A stretch of DNA of 64,000 nt, taken from positions 21,640-85,639 of the forward strand of contig MTSL01000149.1 in the NCBI GenBank assembly GCA_002794465.1, written 5' to 3'. The notes under the pieces were generated by a model. The model was not told the DNA's origin. It saw only the letters and a list, made by a program, of their open reading frames with translations, and did no database searches. Positions 21,432 to 32,385 of this stretch are shown here, one piece after another; position 1 is the first letter of the stretch; the number at the start of each line of letters is the position of its first letter. The position numbers and the translations under genes were made by a program. The stretch comes from Paramicrosporidium saccamoebae (taxonomy: Eukaryota > Rozellomycota).

Positions 21432-23039
21432 ATGCTCCCGCTTCGCAGCGCTCTAACCTGTGTAGAAGGCTTTCAACGGCCCCGGAAACCACTGGCACTA
21501 CGACCTTACGACCGACTAGAAATGGAATCGGCTAGCCACACGTCATTGAGCATCACAAGCATTGACATGAGCGTGGCAGGCAAGACACCACCAAGAAAAG
21601 TAGACATTCCGACGACCAAGTCGCAGGATGAATTGGAAGATGTTGAACTGGACGCGAGATTGGAGGTAGAAGGTGATGGAGAGAGGGAGATGATGAGAGA
21701 GATGAGGAGGGAGATGAGGAGAGAGATGAAGAGGGAGGAGACTGATGTAATGCCCGAGCATGCCCCGCTAGCCTTGCGCTCCAAAATGACAAACGGCTTT
21801 ATTTTCAATTGGATTAACACGAACCAAGAATTCCTGCGCGTTGTGGAGGGATGCCAGCGCGCTATTGACCGCAACACTTATCCCTTGAGGATTGGGCAGG
21901 GCAGCTCCGGCTCTTATTTTGTTCGCGACGAGTCTGAAAAGATTGTTGGCGTATTCAAACCCAAAGACGAGGAGCCTTACGGACATTTAAACCCAAAATG
22001 GATCAAATGGCTGCATAGAACCTGCTGTCCTTGCCTGTTCGGACGGTCATTTTTGGTACCAAACATTGGTTACATTTCAGAGGCAGCGGCCAGCATGGTG
22101 GATAGTTTTCTGGGCCTTAATATGGTGCCTCGTACACAGATTGCTCGTCTGAGATCCTCGGCGTTTGTGTTCCCATGGTGGGAACATGTACGGATATGGA
22201 GAGAACGACATGAGAATCCCGTGTCGAGATACCCACACAAACTGGGATCGTTTCAGTTGTTTGTTGAAGGATTTGAAGATTCTTCGACAGTGATTAGCAA
22301 GTTGAACGAACTAAGGCCGCTGGAGCCTGAATTGCGAACGGCATTCCAGGCGGAATTTGAAAAGATGACCATTCTAGACTATGCCATTCGGAATACGGAT
22401 CGATCTCTAGATAATTGGCTAATCCATCTTTCCTGGACAGAAAATCCCAATGTTTCCACACAGGCAAGACATCCATTGAGCGCTTCAGCCGCCCAAAGTA
22501 CGGCTGAATTGCACCAAACACACAAAACAGAAAGCGCACCGGATCTGCTTCGCCCGAAAACACCCCGACTACTTCCATGTGTCAAGATTGCGTGTATCGA
22601 TAATGGTCTGGCATTCCCTTTCAAGCATCCCCATGAAGTAAGGTCTTATCCATACAGTTGGGTTCACCTCCCCGAGGCCCAAACCCCCTACTCTTTGGAG
22701 CTGCGCACCAGTCTTTTGGAGAAGCTTGCTGACACTGCCTCCTGGGATCTCCTCATCAGCCAGCTCCGTCAAATCTTTGAGATTGACTCGGACTTTAATG
22801 AGCGCATCTTTAAGAAGCAAATGGCGATCCTCAGAGGACAGTTGTACAATATTGTGCAGGCGCTACGGGAGGGGGAGAGTCCTGCGCGACTGGTGGAGAG
22901 GCCGCTGATGCTAATTGAAGAGGAAGATGAACCAGAGTTGAGCGAAGAGGGATTTGAAGCAGCCCACACGAGGACAGCACCAAGGAAGAGACACCGACAC
23001 ACTCCCGTAACGGAAAAGCCGCTGTTGACTTGTTGGTAA
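21432..23039 (+). CDS. type II phosphatidylinositol 4-kinase
   Basis: A 535-residue single exon. It makes PI4P on endosomes and trans-Golgi. Kinase landmarks: GQGSSGSYFVRD loop, VGVFKPKDEEPYG lysine, the palmitoylation motif CCPCLFG near residue 198, catalytic YAIRNTDRSLDNWLI and IACIDNGLAFPFKHP. The N-terminal ~110 residues are disordered and include a charged repeat of REM/RRE units encoded by a GAGATGAGGAG microsatellite around 21686-21735. Divergent from USE1, with 222 bp between starts and a CCAATCA at 21351. Confidence 0.93.
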   Translation: MLPLRSALTCVEGFQRPRKPLALRPYDRLEMESASHTSLSITSIDMSVAGKTPPRKVDIPTTKSQDELEDVELDARLEVEGDGEREMMREMRREMRREMKREETDVMPEHAPLALRSKMTNGFIFNWINTNQEFLRVVEGCQRAIDRNTYPLRIGQGSSGSYFVRDESEKIVGVFKPKDEEPYGHLNPKWIKWLHRTCCPCLFGRSFLVPNIGYISEAAASMVDSFLGLNMVPRTQIARLRSSAFVFPWWEHVRIWRERHENPVSRYPHKLGSFQLFVEGFEDSSTVISKLNELRPLEPELRTAFQAEFEKMTILDYAIRNTDRSLDNWLIHLSWTENPNVSTQARHPLSASAAQSTAELHQTHKTESAPDLLRPKTPRLLPCVKIACIDNGLAFPFKHPHEVRSYPYSWVHLPEAQTPYSLELRTSLLEKLADTASWDLLISQLRQIFEIDSDFNERIFKKQMAILRGQLYNIVQALREGESPARLVERPLMLIEEEDEPELSEEGFEAAHTRTAPRKRHRHTPVTEKPLLTCW

Positions 23040-23290
23040 GATACACACTGCTTATAATTATAATACACTGGTTGCATCTGGATTAACATAAAGTAAGAGA
23101 TGGTGAACAGTCTATAGTCTATAGTTGGGATATTCAGTGCTAAACAGTATCCGCTATGATTGGTGAGTCTGGCCCAGATTGTAATTCCGCGTCCACTCTT
23201 GTCATGTTGAAGATGGCAGGCCATAAAGTTGTCACATACTTTAATAAATTAACTAGCCCGTCAAAAGACTCTTATACAAGTGATCAAAAT

Positions 23291-25594
23291 TTATTGAGCA
23301 GAAATTAGCAATTCATGATCAGTAGCCTGCAGATCCAAATTATGTTCATTCGCAAGATGCAAAAGACAAATAAAACAGTACGGAACTGAGACGTCCGGCA
23401 GCATTTCCTTTGGCATTGAGGTAGCCCCCAGCCCAGAGACGAGGGTGGAGAATGGAGTATTTTTACTTGGAAGTGCTTCAATCTCCTCCCACAGGACGCG
23501 TTTCAACTCTTGGACGTTGACCTTTTTGGCGCGTCGTGCGTATTGTAAATCGGAAATAACTGCGGGCCGGAAGGTATCGACCAGGTCGTTGCCAATTTGC
23601 GTATCTGTCACATCAGGCATCGGAGGTTCATCATAGTCACTATATCCACCATCATCAAGTGGGGCAAACTCGGCAGTCTCTCGAGAATCGACAGCATTAG
23701 AGGGGAATCCCGTAGTCTCTTGGAAATTGACAGTATTCTCGGGATCTGCCCAGTATGCAGTGTCTACCTCACGTGGAATGAGATCGGGCCGGTCCTCGGG
23801 CGTCTGCAGTGTGACGCGTCGTTTTCCAATGGTCCAAGAAGGCTTTGTGAACAGTCGAAGCAATTCTGCTGAAGAGAAATTCAAATCATCCGGCAGCAGG
23901 TTGTCCTTAGTTCCGCGTTCGTCCAGGATGCTCTTGGACAGTGTAATGGAGACTGGATTTGCCTTCACAAAAAGAGTGGAAATGTCTATGGGAGCGGCAT
24001 CAAAGTCGAGGACAAATTCCTTTTTAGCAACACGTGGCTTGACATCAGCGCGACGGAGTGAGGGTCGCTGAATCTTCCAATGTTCAGGGCCGGCCCAATT
24101 GCGTTGAATCTTGGAGTCGAAATATGACAAAAACGAATCTGCAGTGTCTGCCGAGAATCCCTGCGTGTCCTCGGTTGTTTGTTGGATGTGTGGATTGTCG
24201 TAATGAGGGGACGGCTCGTCCATAAACGCAGATTGTTCCATGAAAGCTGGCTGGTCCATGAACGCCGGCCTGTCCACAAGAGTGGGTTCATCATACATTC
24301 CATCATCTAAGGGAAGAGCCTCATCAAAAGCAGTATAGTCCTCATGAACGTCGTCATCAGACTCGACATCCATCTTATTAACTGTCATGGCAGTGAGTTT
24401 GGCGACAGTCTCTGACAGCTTTTTGTCCAATTTTCCCAAATCAACGGATCCAAAAGAGTAATCAACCAGCGAGGGCAATACAGTCTTGTTTTCCAGATCA
24501 GAGAAATGACGTCCATGTGTTTCTAATAGTCGGCTAATGTTGATCATGGACTCATCAGCCGTTTCTGTGTCTTGCGTAGCGGCGAGACTGGCTGCCTCTG
24601 AGGAATCAAACATCAGCCGTCCCTTCTCATCAAGACTAAGAGTGCATGTCAAGAACCCTCTAGTTCCACTCTCGTCAAACTCGGCGCACATTTTCTTAAA
24701 AAGGGGATCGACTGCAAATTCAAGGTCAAAATTCTTTAAATTCAGCGCCTCGAGGGAACGCTCCAGCGTGTCTACAGCTCGCGATGGTCTCTTATTAGAT
24801 CGCTGCTTTTTTGACTCGTCTCCATCTACAGTCTCCTCCAGAAAATCAATCTTTGATTCTATACCGATCAAACGAGTTATCGAGTGCTTACTTTTACTTC
24901 CATCCGCAAGGCCATTCAGCAATTTACCCGTCTCATCGGCAACGGAATCGACTCGAGTCGCGTAAATCTTTACACATCCATCCAGTGTGCAGGATGCCTT
25001 TTGAAAATTGATGGAATCACCGTCGCGGAGAAATGTCAGCTCGCTGAAATAGTCAATCAGCGACACATTCCAGCTGTTCTTTGCATTAATTTTCTACAAA
25101 TATTAATCCGCACGTTGGAGAAAAGGTGGTACGTTGTCAGCAGCAATTTTCATCCATTCCTCAAACATTTTGTTTCGCTGTTCCGCTGTCAATTTTGGTG
25201 CTGCCACGGGCTTAATAGCGATATCGGCCATGATTGCACTTGGTGTCAGCGGTGTGGCGCCCTTTGGTGTAAGCATACTCGGAGGATTTGCCCTCGGTGT
25301 GGAGACGGCCGGAGACATTAATGTCTTCTTGGTCTGTTTTCTATTCTTGGCAATCTCTGTCCTATTCCTCCTCCGTTCGCCCTCATCGTCATTGAGAGGG
25401 GTGCGCGGCGGGTTCCGAGTCTCCTCTACCAGTCCCTCCTTCCCGCCCGTGACATTGCGCAACGGAGTGCGAACAGTGGGTGAGGCATATTCACGGGTCT
25501 TCTTGCCAACGACAGCTGGAGAGGGTGTGAAGGGATTGCCTCGTTTCAACATTACCCGCGTTGCAATCTGATTGGACAGTGGCCATTCATGCAT
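23291..25594 (-). CDS. condensin complex subunit 2 (kleisin CND2/NCAPH/BRN1)
   Basis: Exons 25594-25133 and 25093-23291; one 39-nt phase-0 intron; 754 residues. The kleisin closes the SMC2-SMC4 ring of condensin. The conserved N-terminal block spans the intron: FEEWMKIAADN then KINAKNSWNVSLIDYF, followed by LRDGDSINFQKASCTLDGCV. The C-terminal winged-helix part begins near AVISDLQYARRAKKVNVQELK. Its middle contains a small repeat (DQPAFMEQSAFM). The ATG at 25594 overlaps the MET22 ATG on the other strand; an internal ATG at 25552 (MLKRGNPFTPSP) is an alternative start. The gene lies 2.8 kb from SMC4. Confidence 0.93.
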
Positions 25595-26610
25595 TGGGGA
25601 GTAGAGGTCGCCGAAGACACGTTCGGAAAGGGGTTTCTGTACGAGGAAGAGTATGCAACAATATTTCCAGCCGTGGAGGCGGCAGCTAATTTGTGTGAAA
25701 GCATCGCCGACAACAAGGCTAATACTGCCTCTAGCAAAGCCGATGACACTCCAGTGACCAGTATATTTTTAGCCAGATTGCGTAATTTGCAGTCGCAGAC
25801 TTGGCTGCGCAGTACATTCTGGTGAAAGCGATTCAGTCAAAATTTCCAAATGACGTGATTATAGCCGAGGAGGATCTTGTCAATGTGACAGAGGACCAGA
25901 AGTCTCGTCTGGAGACTGTCTTGAATCAAAGCATAACTGTTCAAAAACTGCCACTGCCCTCTCTTGAAACGAAACGGTTCTGGACAATTGACCCGATTGA
26001 CGGAACAAAGGGCTACCTTCGGGGTGGACAATATGCAATCTGCGTTGCATTGGTCGTGGACCAAGAAGTACAACTTGCCTTTATAGCCTGTCCTCGCCTT
26101 CCCACCAGCTTGTCGGACAGCCTAGCAACACTATTTGTGGCCATCCGCTCCTTGGGAGTTTTGGAAATGAGCTTCTCAGATGGGGGCCATCGCCGATTAG
26201 GATTCGGTCTGCGATCATCAAGCCAGACCCAGCCAATTCTAGCAGAATCCTACGAGTCAAACCACACGGACCATCAATTTTCCGAGACATTTTCCCGAGC
26301 GCTCAATCTTTCCAAAGAGACAATACGTATGGACAGTCAGTGTAAATACGGAATAGTGGCCCGAGGTGATGCCCATATTTATTTACGGAGACCGACAAAG
26401 CCGGGATATACCGAACGAATCTGGGACCATGCGCCGGGAGTGCTAATTGTGGAGGAGGCTGGGGGAACAGTGACCGACTTTGAGGGGAAAAGAATAGTTT
26501 TTGCGCCTGAAGCAGCGCTATCGCGAGCGGGCGGCATACTCGCTACGAACCTACCGACAGGACACTCCACTGTCCTCACCGTCCTTCAGGCCATTAAGCA
26601 CTCAAATTAA
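25589..26610 (+). CDS. MET22: 3'(2'),5'-bisphosphate nucleotidase MET22/HAL2
   Basis: Exons 25589-25760 and 25793-26610; a 32-nt intron; 329 residues. It hydrolyses PAP and PAPS in sulfate assimilation, preventing inhibition of RNA processing, and is lithium/sodium sensitive. Metal-site motifs are present: DDTPVTIADLAAQYIL across the intron, IIAEED, DPIDGTKGYLRGGQYA and WDHAPGVLIVEEAGG. The first 17 residues are not conserved; a 30-nt GT-AG segment just after the start (GTAGAG...GAAAG) could be another intron. The start codon lies inside the palindrome ATGCAT that also holds the opposite-strand CND2 start. Confidence 0.92.
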
Positions 26611-27260
26611 ATAATAATAATGTATCAGTATCATGTGTGCTATTTAATTGTATTATAATTAATGTAGAGTGTTGTGTGTGTAGGAGGCGGTTGCACGCAT
26701 AGTCGAGAGGACGATGCGTTTTGAAAGCCACCGTCATTCTGGCACCACTGTCCACGAAAGGACACCGCAAGGGTCTTGTCCAGTCTCTAGGTGGCGCCTC
26801 CCGGGAGTGAGCAGTGCGACGACATGTACGGGTCAGCACACTGAACACTTCCGGGCTAACCAACCCTGGACTGGCTGAAAGAATTTATAGAGCCATTACA
26901 TAGTCCATTTATGGGACATCCAGACCGGAAGGCTGGCCATGATTAAAGTGTAAAAAGCTAAAGGACTAGGATTCTATGCCGGGTGGTTGGTCATGATAAA
27001 AGTGTCAATGGGACCATTACATATTAAATGAATTGGCAGCCTATACCATCATGTGGTTTATGGCATTGTGCCATGTGAGTGTTACAAGTTGTGAACTGTC
27101 ACTGCTATTTTTACGTCCATACACAATTGTTCATATGTAGGGATGATGATTAACAGTAGGCTGGTCTGGCACCACCATTCTACAGTGACCGTCTACGAGT
27201 AACGCGACGGCACCTCTAGCGGGTGCTACCTACCCCTACCACCCGGTGCCCTTTATACCA
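26611..27260. other. 650-bp intergenic region between MET22 and TAF12
   Basis: No supportable coding frame. It holds a possible structured RNA (26683-26801), degenerate direct repeats GGCTGGCCATGATTAAAGTG (about 26931) and GGTTGGTCATGATAAAAGTG (about 26985), and a segment at about 27170-27225 that loosely resembles 26721-26770. Confidence 0.5.
26683..26801 (+). ncRNA. candidate structured RNA, family unknown
   Basis: The outer arms GGAGGCG (26683-26689) and CGCCTCC (26795-26801) pair perfectly across about 119 nt. Inside are a hairpin CGCAT...ATGCG (26696-26718) extended by GTC/GAC around a GAGAG loop, and GTCC-ACGAAA-GGAC at about 26749. I compared it from memory with RNase P/MRP, SRP and U1-U6 motifs and found no match. 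Strand is arbitrary and no promoter was found. Confidence 0.22.
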
Positions 27261-28058
27261 ATGTCGTCTCCACGCACCCCCGAAGACGGTCGTCGTGCAG
27301 AAAACATTAAACAATACTATCAACAGCTGTGTGCCAACTACCGGATGGTGTCCCAGCAGTTGCAGCACCCCGACCTGCCACCTACTCGCCGCCCGGTCCT
27401 TCAGGCGCAGCTGGAGAAGCTACAGACGGCGCTACAGGAGTTTACAGACAAGGTGATTAAGCCGATAATCAGCGCAAACAAAAGTAGTCCAAGGGGGTCG
27501 GTGGGAGGGACACCTGTGCAAAAAGTCAAGCCGGGTCCAATGATTAGTGCACCCGCAACGCCGCGAGAAACGCCAAACGGAATGGCTATGGGAAAGCTGC
27601 CAAAGAGCGGAGCAATGTTAAGTCAAAGCACTCAGCAATTTCTGGATCAAACACGTCCCAACGATGGAGTGTTGGTGGAAGTGGGTCCAACTGCGCGGAG
27701 TCGAGCATCCGGCACACAGACTGGTGTTAGTGGAAGCATTAGATTGAGCGATGTCCTCCCAGATGTAAAGCTAACACGGGAGGTGGAGGATGTGTTGCTT
27801 ACAGTGGCAGATCGGTATCTTGCAAACGTCTGTCAGGGCATCTGCGAGAGTGCCCGTCATCGAAAACGGCCAGGAATCTCAACCCGCGATTTTGAATTGG
27901 TCATTAGCCGGGAGTTGGGAATGACTACCACCACGGCAGGTATTCCCTTTGCAGTAGGACCGGTGGTGCCGCTGAAGAAGAAATCGACTGCCACCAACCC
28001 TCACTCGACACGACTACAACAATTGAAGAAACATTTGGCAAATCTTCCCCAGTCCTAA
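27261..28058 (+). CDS. TAF12-like TFIID/SAGA histone-fold subunit (long form)
   Basis: A 265-residue single exon from ATG 27261. The C-terminal histone fold runs through LSDVLPDVKLTREVEDVLL, ADRYLANVCQGICESARHRK and ISTRDFELVISRELGM, the three helices of TAF12. The N-terminus has a helical segment (ENIKQYYQQL... LQAQLEKLQTAL) as in fungal TAF12. TAF12 pairs with TAF4 in TFIID and ADA1 in SAGA. A second TAF12-like gene lies at 46590-47021, so which one is canonical is open. Confidence 0.72.
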   Translation: MSSPRTPEDGRRAENIKQYYQQLCANYRMVSQQLQHPDLPPTRRPVLQAQLEKLQTALQEFTDKVIKPIISANKSSPRGSVGGTPVQKVKPGPMISAPATPRETPNGMAMGKLPKSGAMLSQSTQQFLDQTRPNDGVLVEVGPTARSRASGTQTGVSGSIRLSDVLPDVKLTREVEDVLLTVADRYLANVCQGICESARHRKRPGISTRDFELVISRELGMTTTTAGIPFAVGPVVPLKKKSTATNPHSTRLQQLKKHLANLPQS

Positions 28059-28068
28059 GACATGAACA

Positions 28069-28207
28069 TTAGAGGGTTTTGAGGGCGTTTGAGATTGTTT
28101 GAGGGCGTTGGAGAGCGTTGGAGAGCGTCTGAGAGCGTTGGAGAGCGTTTGAGATCAAGTCTGAGATCAAGATCGTTTGAGATCAAGATCAAGATTGAGA
28201 TTGAGAT
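28069..28207. repeat. GAGAGCGTTtGA / GAGATCAAGA minisatellite
   Basis: About nine copies of a 10-12 bp unit GAGxGCGTTtGA change over into GAGATCAAGATC-type units and end in GAGATTGAGATT. It occupies much of the 308-bp convergent spacer between TAF12 (plus, stop at 28058) and SMC4 (minus, stop at 28367). Confidence 0.8.
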
Positions 28208-28366
28208 TATGCGCGTCGCCCGATCGGTTGGCGGCATTAGATGTGTATAGTATGAGGTTTATAGTAAAGCTTTTTCATTTTAATCGCATGTGAAGCTCGT
28301 AACAAACCTCTGCATCACAGCTGTACTCCCATTCATAACCACACTCGCTCACATAAAGTACAGTGT

Positions 28367-31300
28367 TTATTTCTCATGAGCAACTGCAGTTGGGAGCGCA
28401 AATTTACGGGGATCAATGGCAACGCATTTGGTGCGCTGCCATGTCTTGTAGATGCCCACCAGACGATCCGCCAGCTCAAACATATTGTTTCGCAGACTCA
28501 CTACAATAAACTGCGCATTTCCTGTGCGTTCCCGGATGTAATGGGCCACAATGGAGACATTCCGAAAGTCCAATGCGGCGTCAATCTCGTCCATAATGTA
28601 GATTGGCGTTGGTCGGTATGCATGCAGCGCAAACACCAAGGCAAGTGAGCTGAGCGTTTTTTCGCCGCCCGATAGATTCGAAATGTTCTTCCATGACTTT
28701 CGAGGCGGCATGACGCTGAAGAGGACACCTTCTGAGAAGGGGTCGAGACTGTCCACCAACTCTAGTTCTGCATTTCCTCCCATAGTGATCAGCTGGTACA
28801 TTTCTTTGAGTTTTGCGGATATTGTCCGGAAACCGTCCATAAACTCGTCAAAGCGCTTCCGTCTCAGCTCGTCGTAATTGTGACGGACTGCGTCTCGGTG
28901 AGTCTCAATGGTGGATAGCTCAGATTGCTGCTCATGGAGAATGGCCTCTTTGCTTCGGTATTCATCGAGAATCTTTAGATTAGGACGCGACTGCTCCAAT
29001 CGTTGCTTAATAGTGTCAATGGACTGTTTGATCTGGGCCAGGTTCTTTGCAAATTCGGCCAATTCAACCTCCTCGTATATTGACAGTACGGGTAAAGGCT
29101 GACTATGGTCAATATGGTGAAGACGGAGATGTCTCGTCTCTTCCCTGCACGATGCAATCAACCTTTCCAACTCGATAATCTTTGACTCATCAGCTTCAAT
29201 AGCACAGCGGTGTTCATATTCAACCTTGCGGAACTTTGAAACAGACTTGCTCACACTGTCCAGGGAATCTTTCAGTTCTTGCACCTTGTCACTCCGATTG
29301 TCCAAAGTGTTTTGCAGTTTGCTAAACTCTTCCGTGAGCGACACTGCTTTCATGGTGGCTTCCGTCACGCGCGAATCCAGCTCTGCAAGCTCATTCTCGA
29401 TTTTTCCAATTGCCGATTCATCGCGCTGTCCAGATCGCAGAGCCGTAAGACGCTTCTCCAAGGCAACCTTTTCTTTGGCCAATTCAGTTTGACGACGTTC
29501 TCCATTCTCAATCTGTTCCTTCAGACCGTCCACTTTGCTGCGCTGTACTTTATATTTGAGTCCTCCGGCATCAAGAATCTGTTGTTGAATCTTGGAGACG
29601 GCCTCTTCGATTGGCACCATCTCTGTTCGAATGGCAGAAATGCGTCCTTCCGCCGTCTCAATGTCTCTTGCCAATTTCTTTCGTTCTTTCTCATCATCGC
29701 TGGAGATGGTGTGTTCCGCGACCTGGGCCAATTCGTGCAACCTCTTCTGGATCATTTCCAGTTCAACCGGAAGAGATTCCAACATTCCCTTGAGCAGAGA
29801 TAATTCGGCCTCGGTACGAATCAGCTGCTCTTCATTGTCGGCGAGTGCAGTCTTTTCCCTTCCAATGGAAGCAGTGACCTGCTTCAACTCTTCTTGGGCT
29901 TCTCGACACTTTTCCTGAAGCAGCTTTACTTGCTCATCACTCACCTGCTCTCCTTTGAATTGAGTGCCCATCCCTCCTCGCCTCACTTGTCCTCCGCCAG
30001 AGACGGTTCCGCTCATTTCAAACAGCTTTCCATCAACGGTGACAACACGCCAGCGTTTCTTTCCATAAGCCCACGCCTGCGCCTCACCAAGGGAGGAGGC
30101 TACCAATGTGTCAGTAAGCGCAAAGTACATGGCATCCACAAAGCGGTCATTTCCAAGTCTCACCAGATCAAACAGTCTCTGCGCACCAGTGGGAAGATCG
30201 CGCGGAGGCTCACGCATGGCAGCTCTCATCTTGTCCAGAACAATAAAATTGGCACGTCCCACATTGTTGCGTCGCAAGAATTCAATGCATTTCTGTCCCA
30301 CATCGGTAGTGTCTACCACGATATGATCGAGATAGCTGCAGGCAGTGGCGATGGCAACATCGAATTGGGCGTCAATGGCTCCAAGATCGCCGAGACGACC
30401 ATGGATTCCCTTAATACGCCCCGACTTTGACTCTTTCATCAATGCCTTGTAGGAGGCACTTCCAGATTCATTCTGCTGCATTGATGCCATTGCCTCGGCA
30501 GTTGTTGATTGCAAAAGCTGGAGTTGTTTGGTTCGGTTGCTATTTTCTTCCTCGAGACGCTTAATATGTTCGGCTATTGTCTCTAAATTGCGTTTCATTC
30601 CCTTTCTCTGCTTCTCAAGTGTTGTCATTTTGCGTTCAGCATTTGCCACCTCTTCCCGCACCTCTCCACCACGGGTAGTGAGCTTTAACTGTTCAATCTT
30701 TCCCACCTGACCCTTTTCGTCAATTAATGACAATGCCGCCTTGGAGACATCCAGTTCACTCTGAACAACGCGTAGCTTTTCTTGCAGTGGAGCCAACTCT
30801 TTCTGCTTGGCGTCCAGTTCCTTCTGATGCTTTGCGGTTACTCCTTTGAGGGATGAGCTGATCTTGTCCAGCTCGCCACTAGCTTTTTCTAATTCAGCAC
30901 GGCTGCTTTCCATTTCGCCATCAAGACGCTTTGCAGTGACCGAGGAATCTTCGATGCCTCTCGTCAGCTCAGCTTCCAATTTTGAACTCTAAACATGAGG
31001 CCGCATAAAAGAGCTTACGTCAGCCGATTGCTTGGTCAGCGATTTCAACTTATTCTTCAAGTGCTTGCGCGTTTCCTGCATTTTTACATCATTCTGCTCC
31101 AAAGCGGACAGTTCAGCCTGCAGTTTGCGAGTCTTTTTCTCCAATTCCTACAAATGTCAAACTCGATTAAATGGTCAGGTACGGCTGTCTCGGCAGATGC
31201 CTCTCTGAGACTATTTTCCAACTCTTCGGCCTTTTCCGATGCTGCCTGATTCTGATCCCGCTCCCTTTGTAGCTCAATCTTTCTGGCCTCCACCCGTGTT

Positions 31301-32214
31301 TTGGTTTTGACGAGGTCCTTCTCTGACAGCCAAATGGTGGACTGTAATAGCTCGGACCGTTTCTCAGTCTGTGTATTCTCCTGTCGCAAGTACGACTCTG
31401 CCTCTTCCTTTTCTCCCACCAATGCTGCACATTCTCGTTCCGCTGCTCTTACCCTTAGGAACTTGTCCGCATGTCCCGCACTGGCCTGATCCAACTCTTC
31501 TGCCGTCTTGTTGATTGACTCGATATATTGGTTGGTTCCAATAATGTCCTCCAGATATTCCAACAGGCCCTCTTCGTGTTCCGTGGCGCCTTTTGGCTTC
31601 ATCATGGCAATAGCCTCAACCTCTCCTTGAAGAATAAGGAAGCGTTTATGGTCAAGATCGATTCCATGGCTGCGGAGAAGGGCAGTGATTTCAGTATAAT
31701 TGCTGGAGGCACCGTTTAGAGAGTAGACATTACGACTGTTACGCCATGCCGTCCTCGCCACCACCAATTCTGTCCCAGGAACAATCTGATACGATTCACC
31801 GCCCTAAAAGTCAGCGACATTGGGCAAAAGCTTACGAAATCTTGGATGCGGTGAAAGTGAACCTCAACTGTGCACGACTCTACCTCTGTAAGGCCCTCAG
31901 AGACGTGTATGAGGTCGGCCAGCTTTGTCTGTCGCATTTTGCGCGCACGATATCCGAGCACAAACATAATGGCATCGATGACATTTGATTTTCCTGATCC
32001 ATTAGGTCCCACAATGGAGGAGAATGACTATAATTCGTAATCATATATAATGGATACTTACTTTGTGGAAGGGCCCGATTTCCTGGCGACCAGCATATGA
32101 CTTGAAATTCTCTGCCACAATTTTGTGGATTATAAGGCGGTCAGTAGGTCCAGTATTAGCACGGGCATTGGTATCAAGTTCATCGACTTTAGCAAGTGCT
32201 TCAGTGCTTAACAT
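28367..32214 (-). CDS. SMC4: condensin SMC subunit SMC4
   Basis: Exons 32214-32062, 32027-31836, 31803-31183, 31147-31019, 30988-28367; introns 34, 32, 35 and 30 nt, all phase 0; 1238 residues (an upstream in-frame ATG at 32286 would add 24). This is the ATPase/coiled-coil arm of condensin. Walker A is [14 protein letters not shown], the hinge begins [20 protein letters not shown], the signature is [18 protein letters not shown] and Walker [17 protein letters not shown]. Long coiled coils flank the hinge. SMC4 rather than SMC1/2/3 is supported by [18 protein letters not shown] and by the Walker B/signature context. Confidence 0.95.
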
Positions 32215-32385
32215 CTTTGCTGTATTCGAATCCCGCCAACGAAACGAACAATCATTTCTCCTTAACCACTGAAGATCAACGTGCATGCACAACACGCACA
32301 AGTGAACACGAATTCACAGCTGGCTTAGGATAAAGGGGGATTAGCTATTTACAATGTTCCTTTTGACCGCACAACATGTAGTTTA

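Noticed and set aside
21506-21877. Minus-strand frames rich in LLISLLISL and LSPHLPPHL
   Set aside because: They are the antisense of a GAGATGAGGAG microsatellite inside the PI4-kinase gene.
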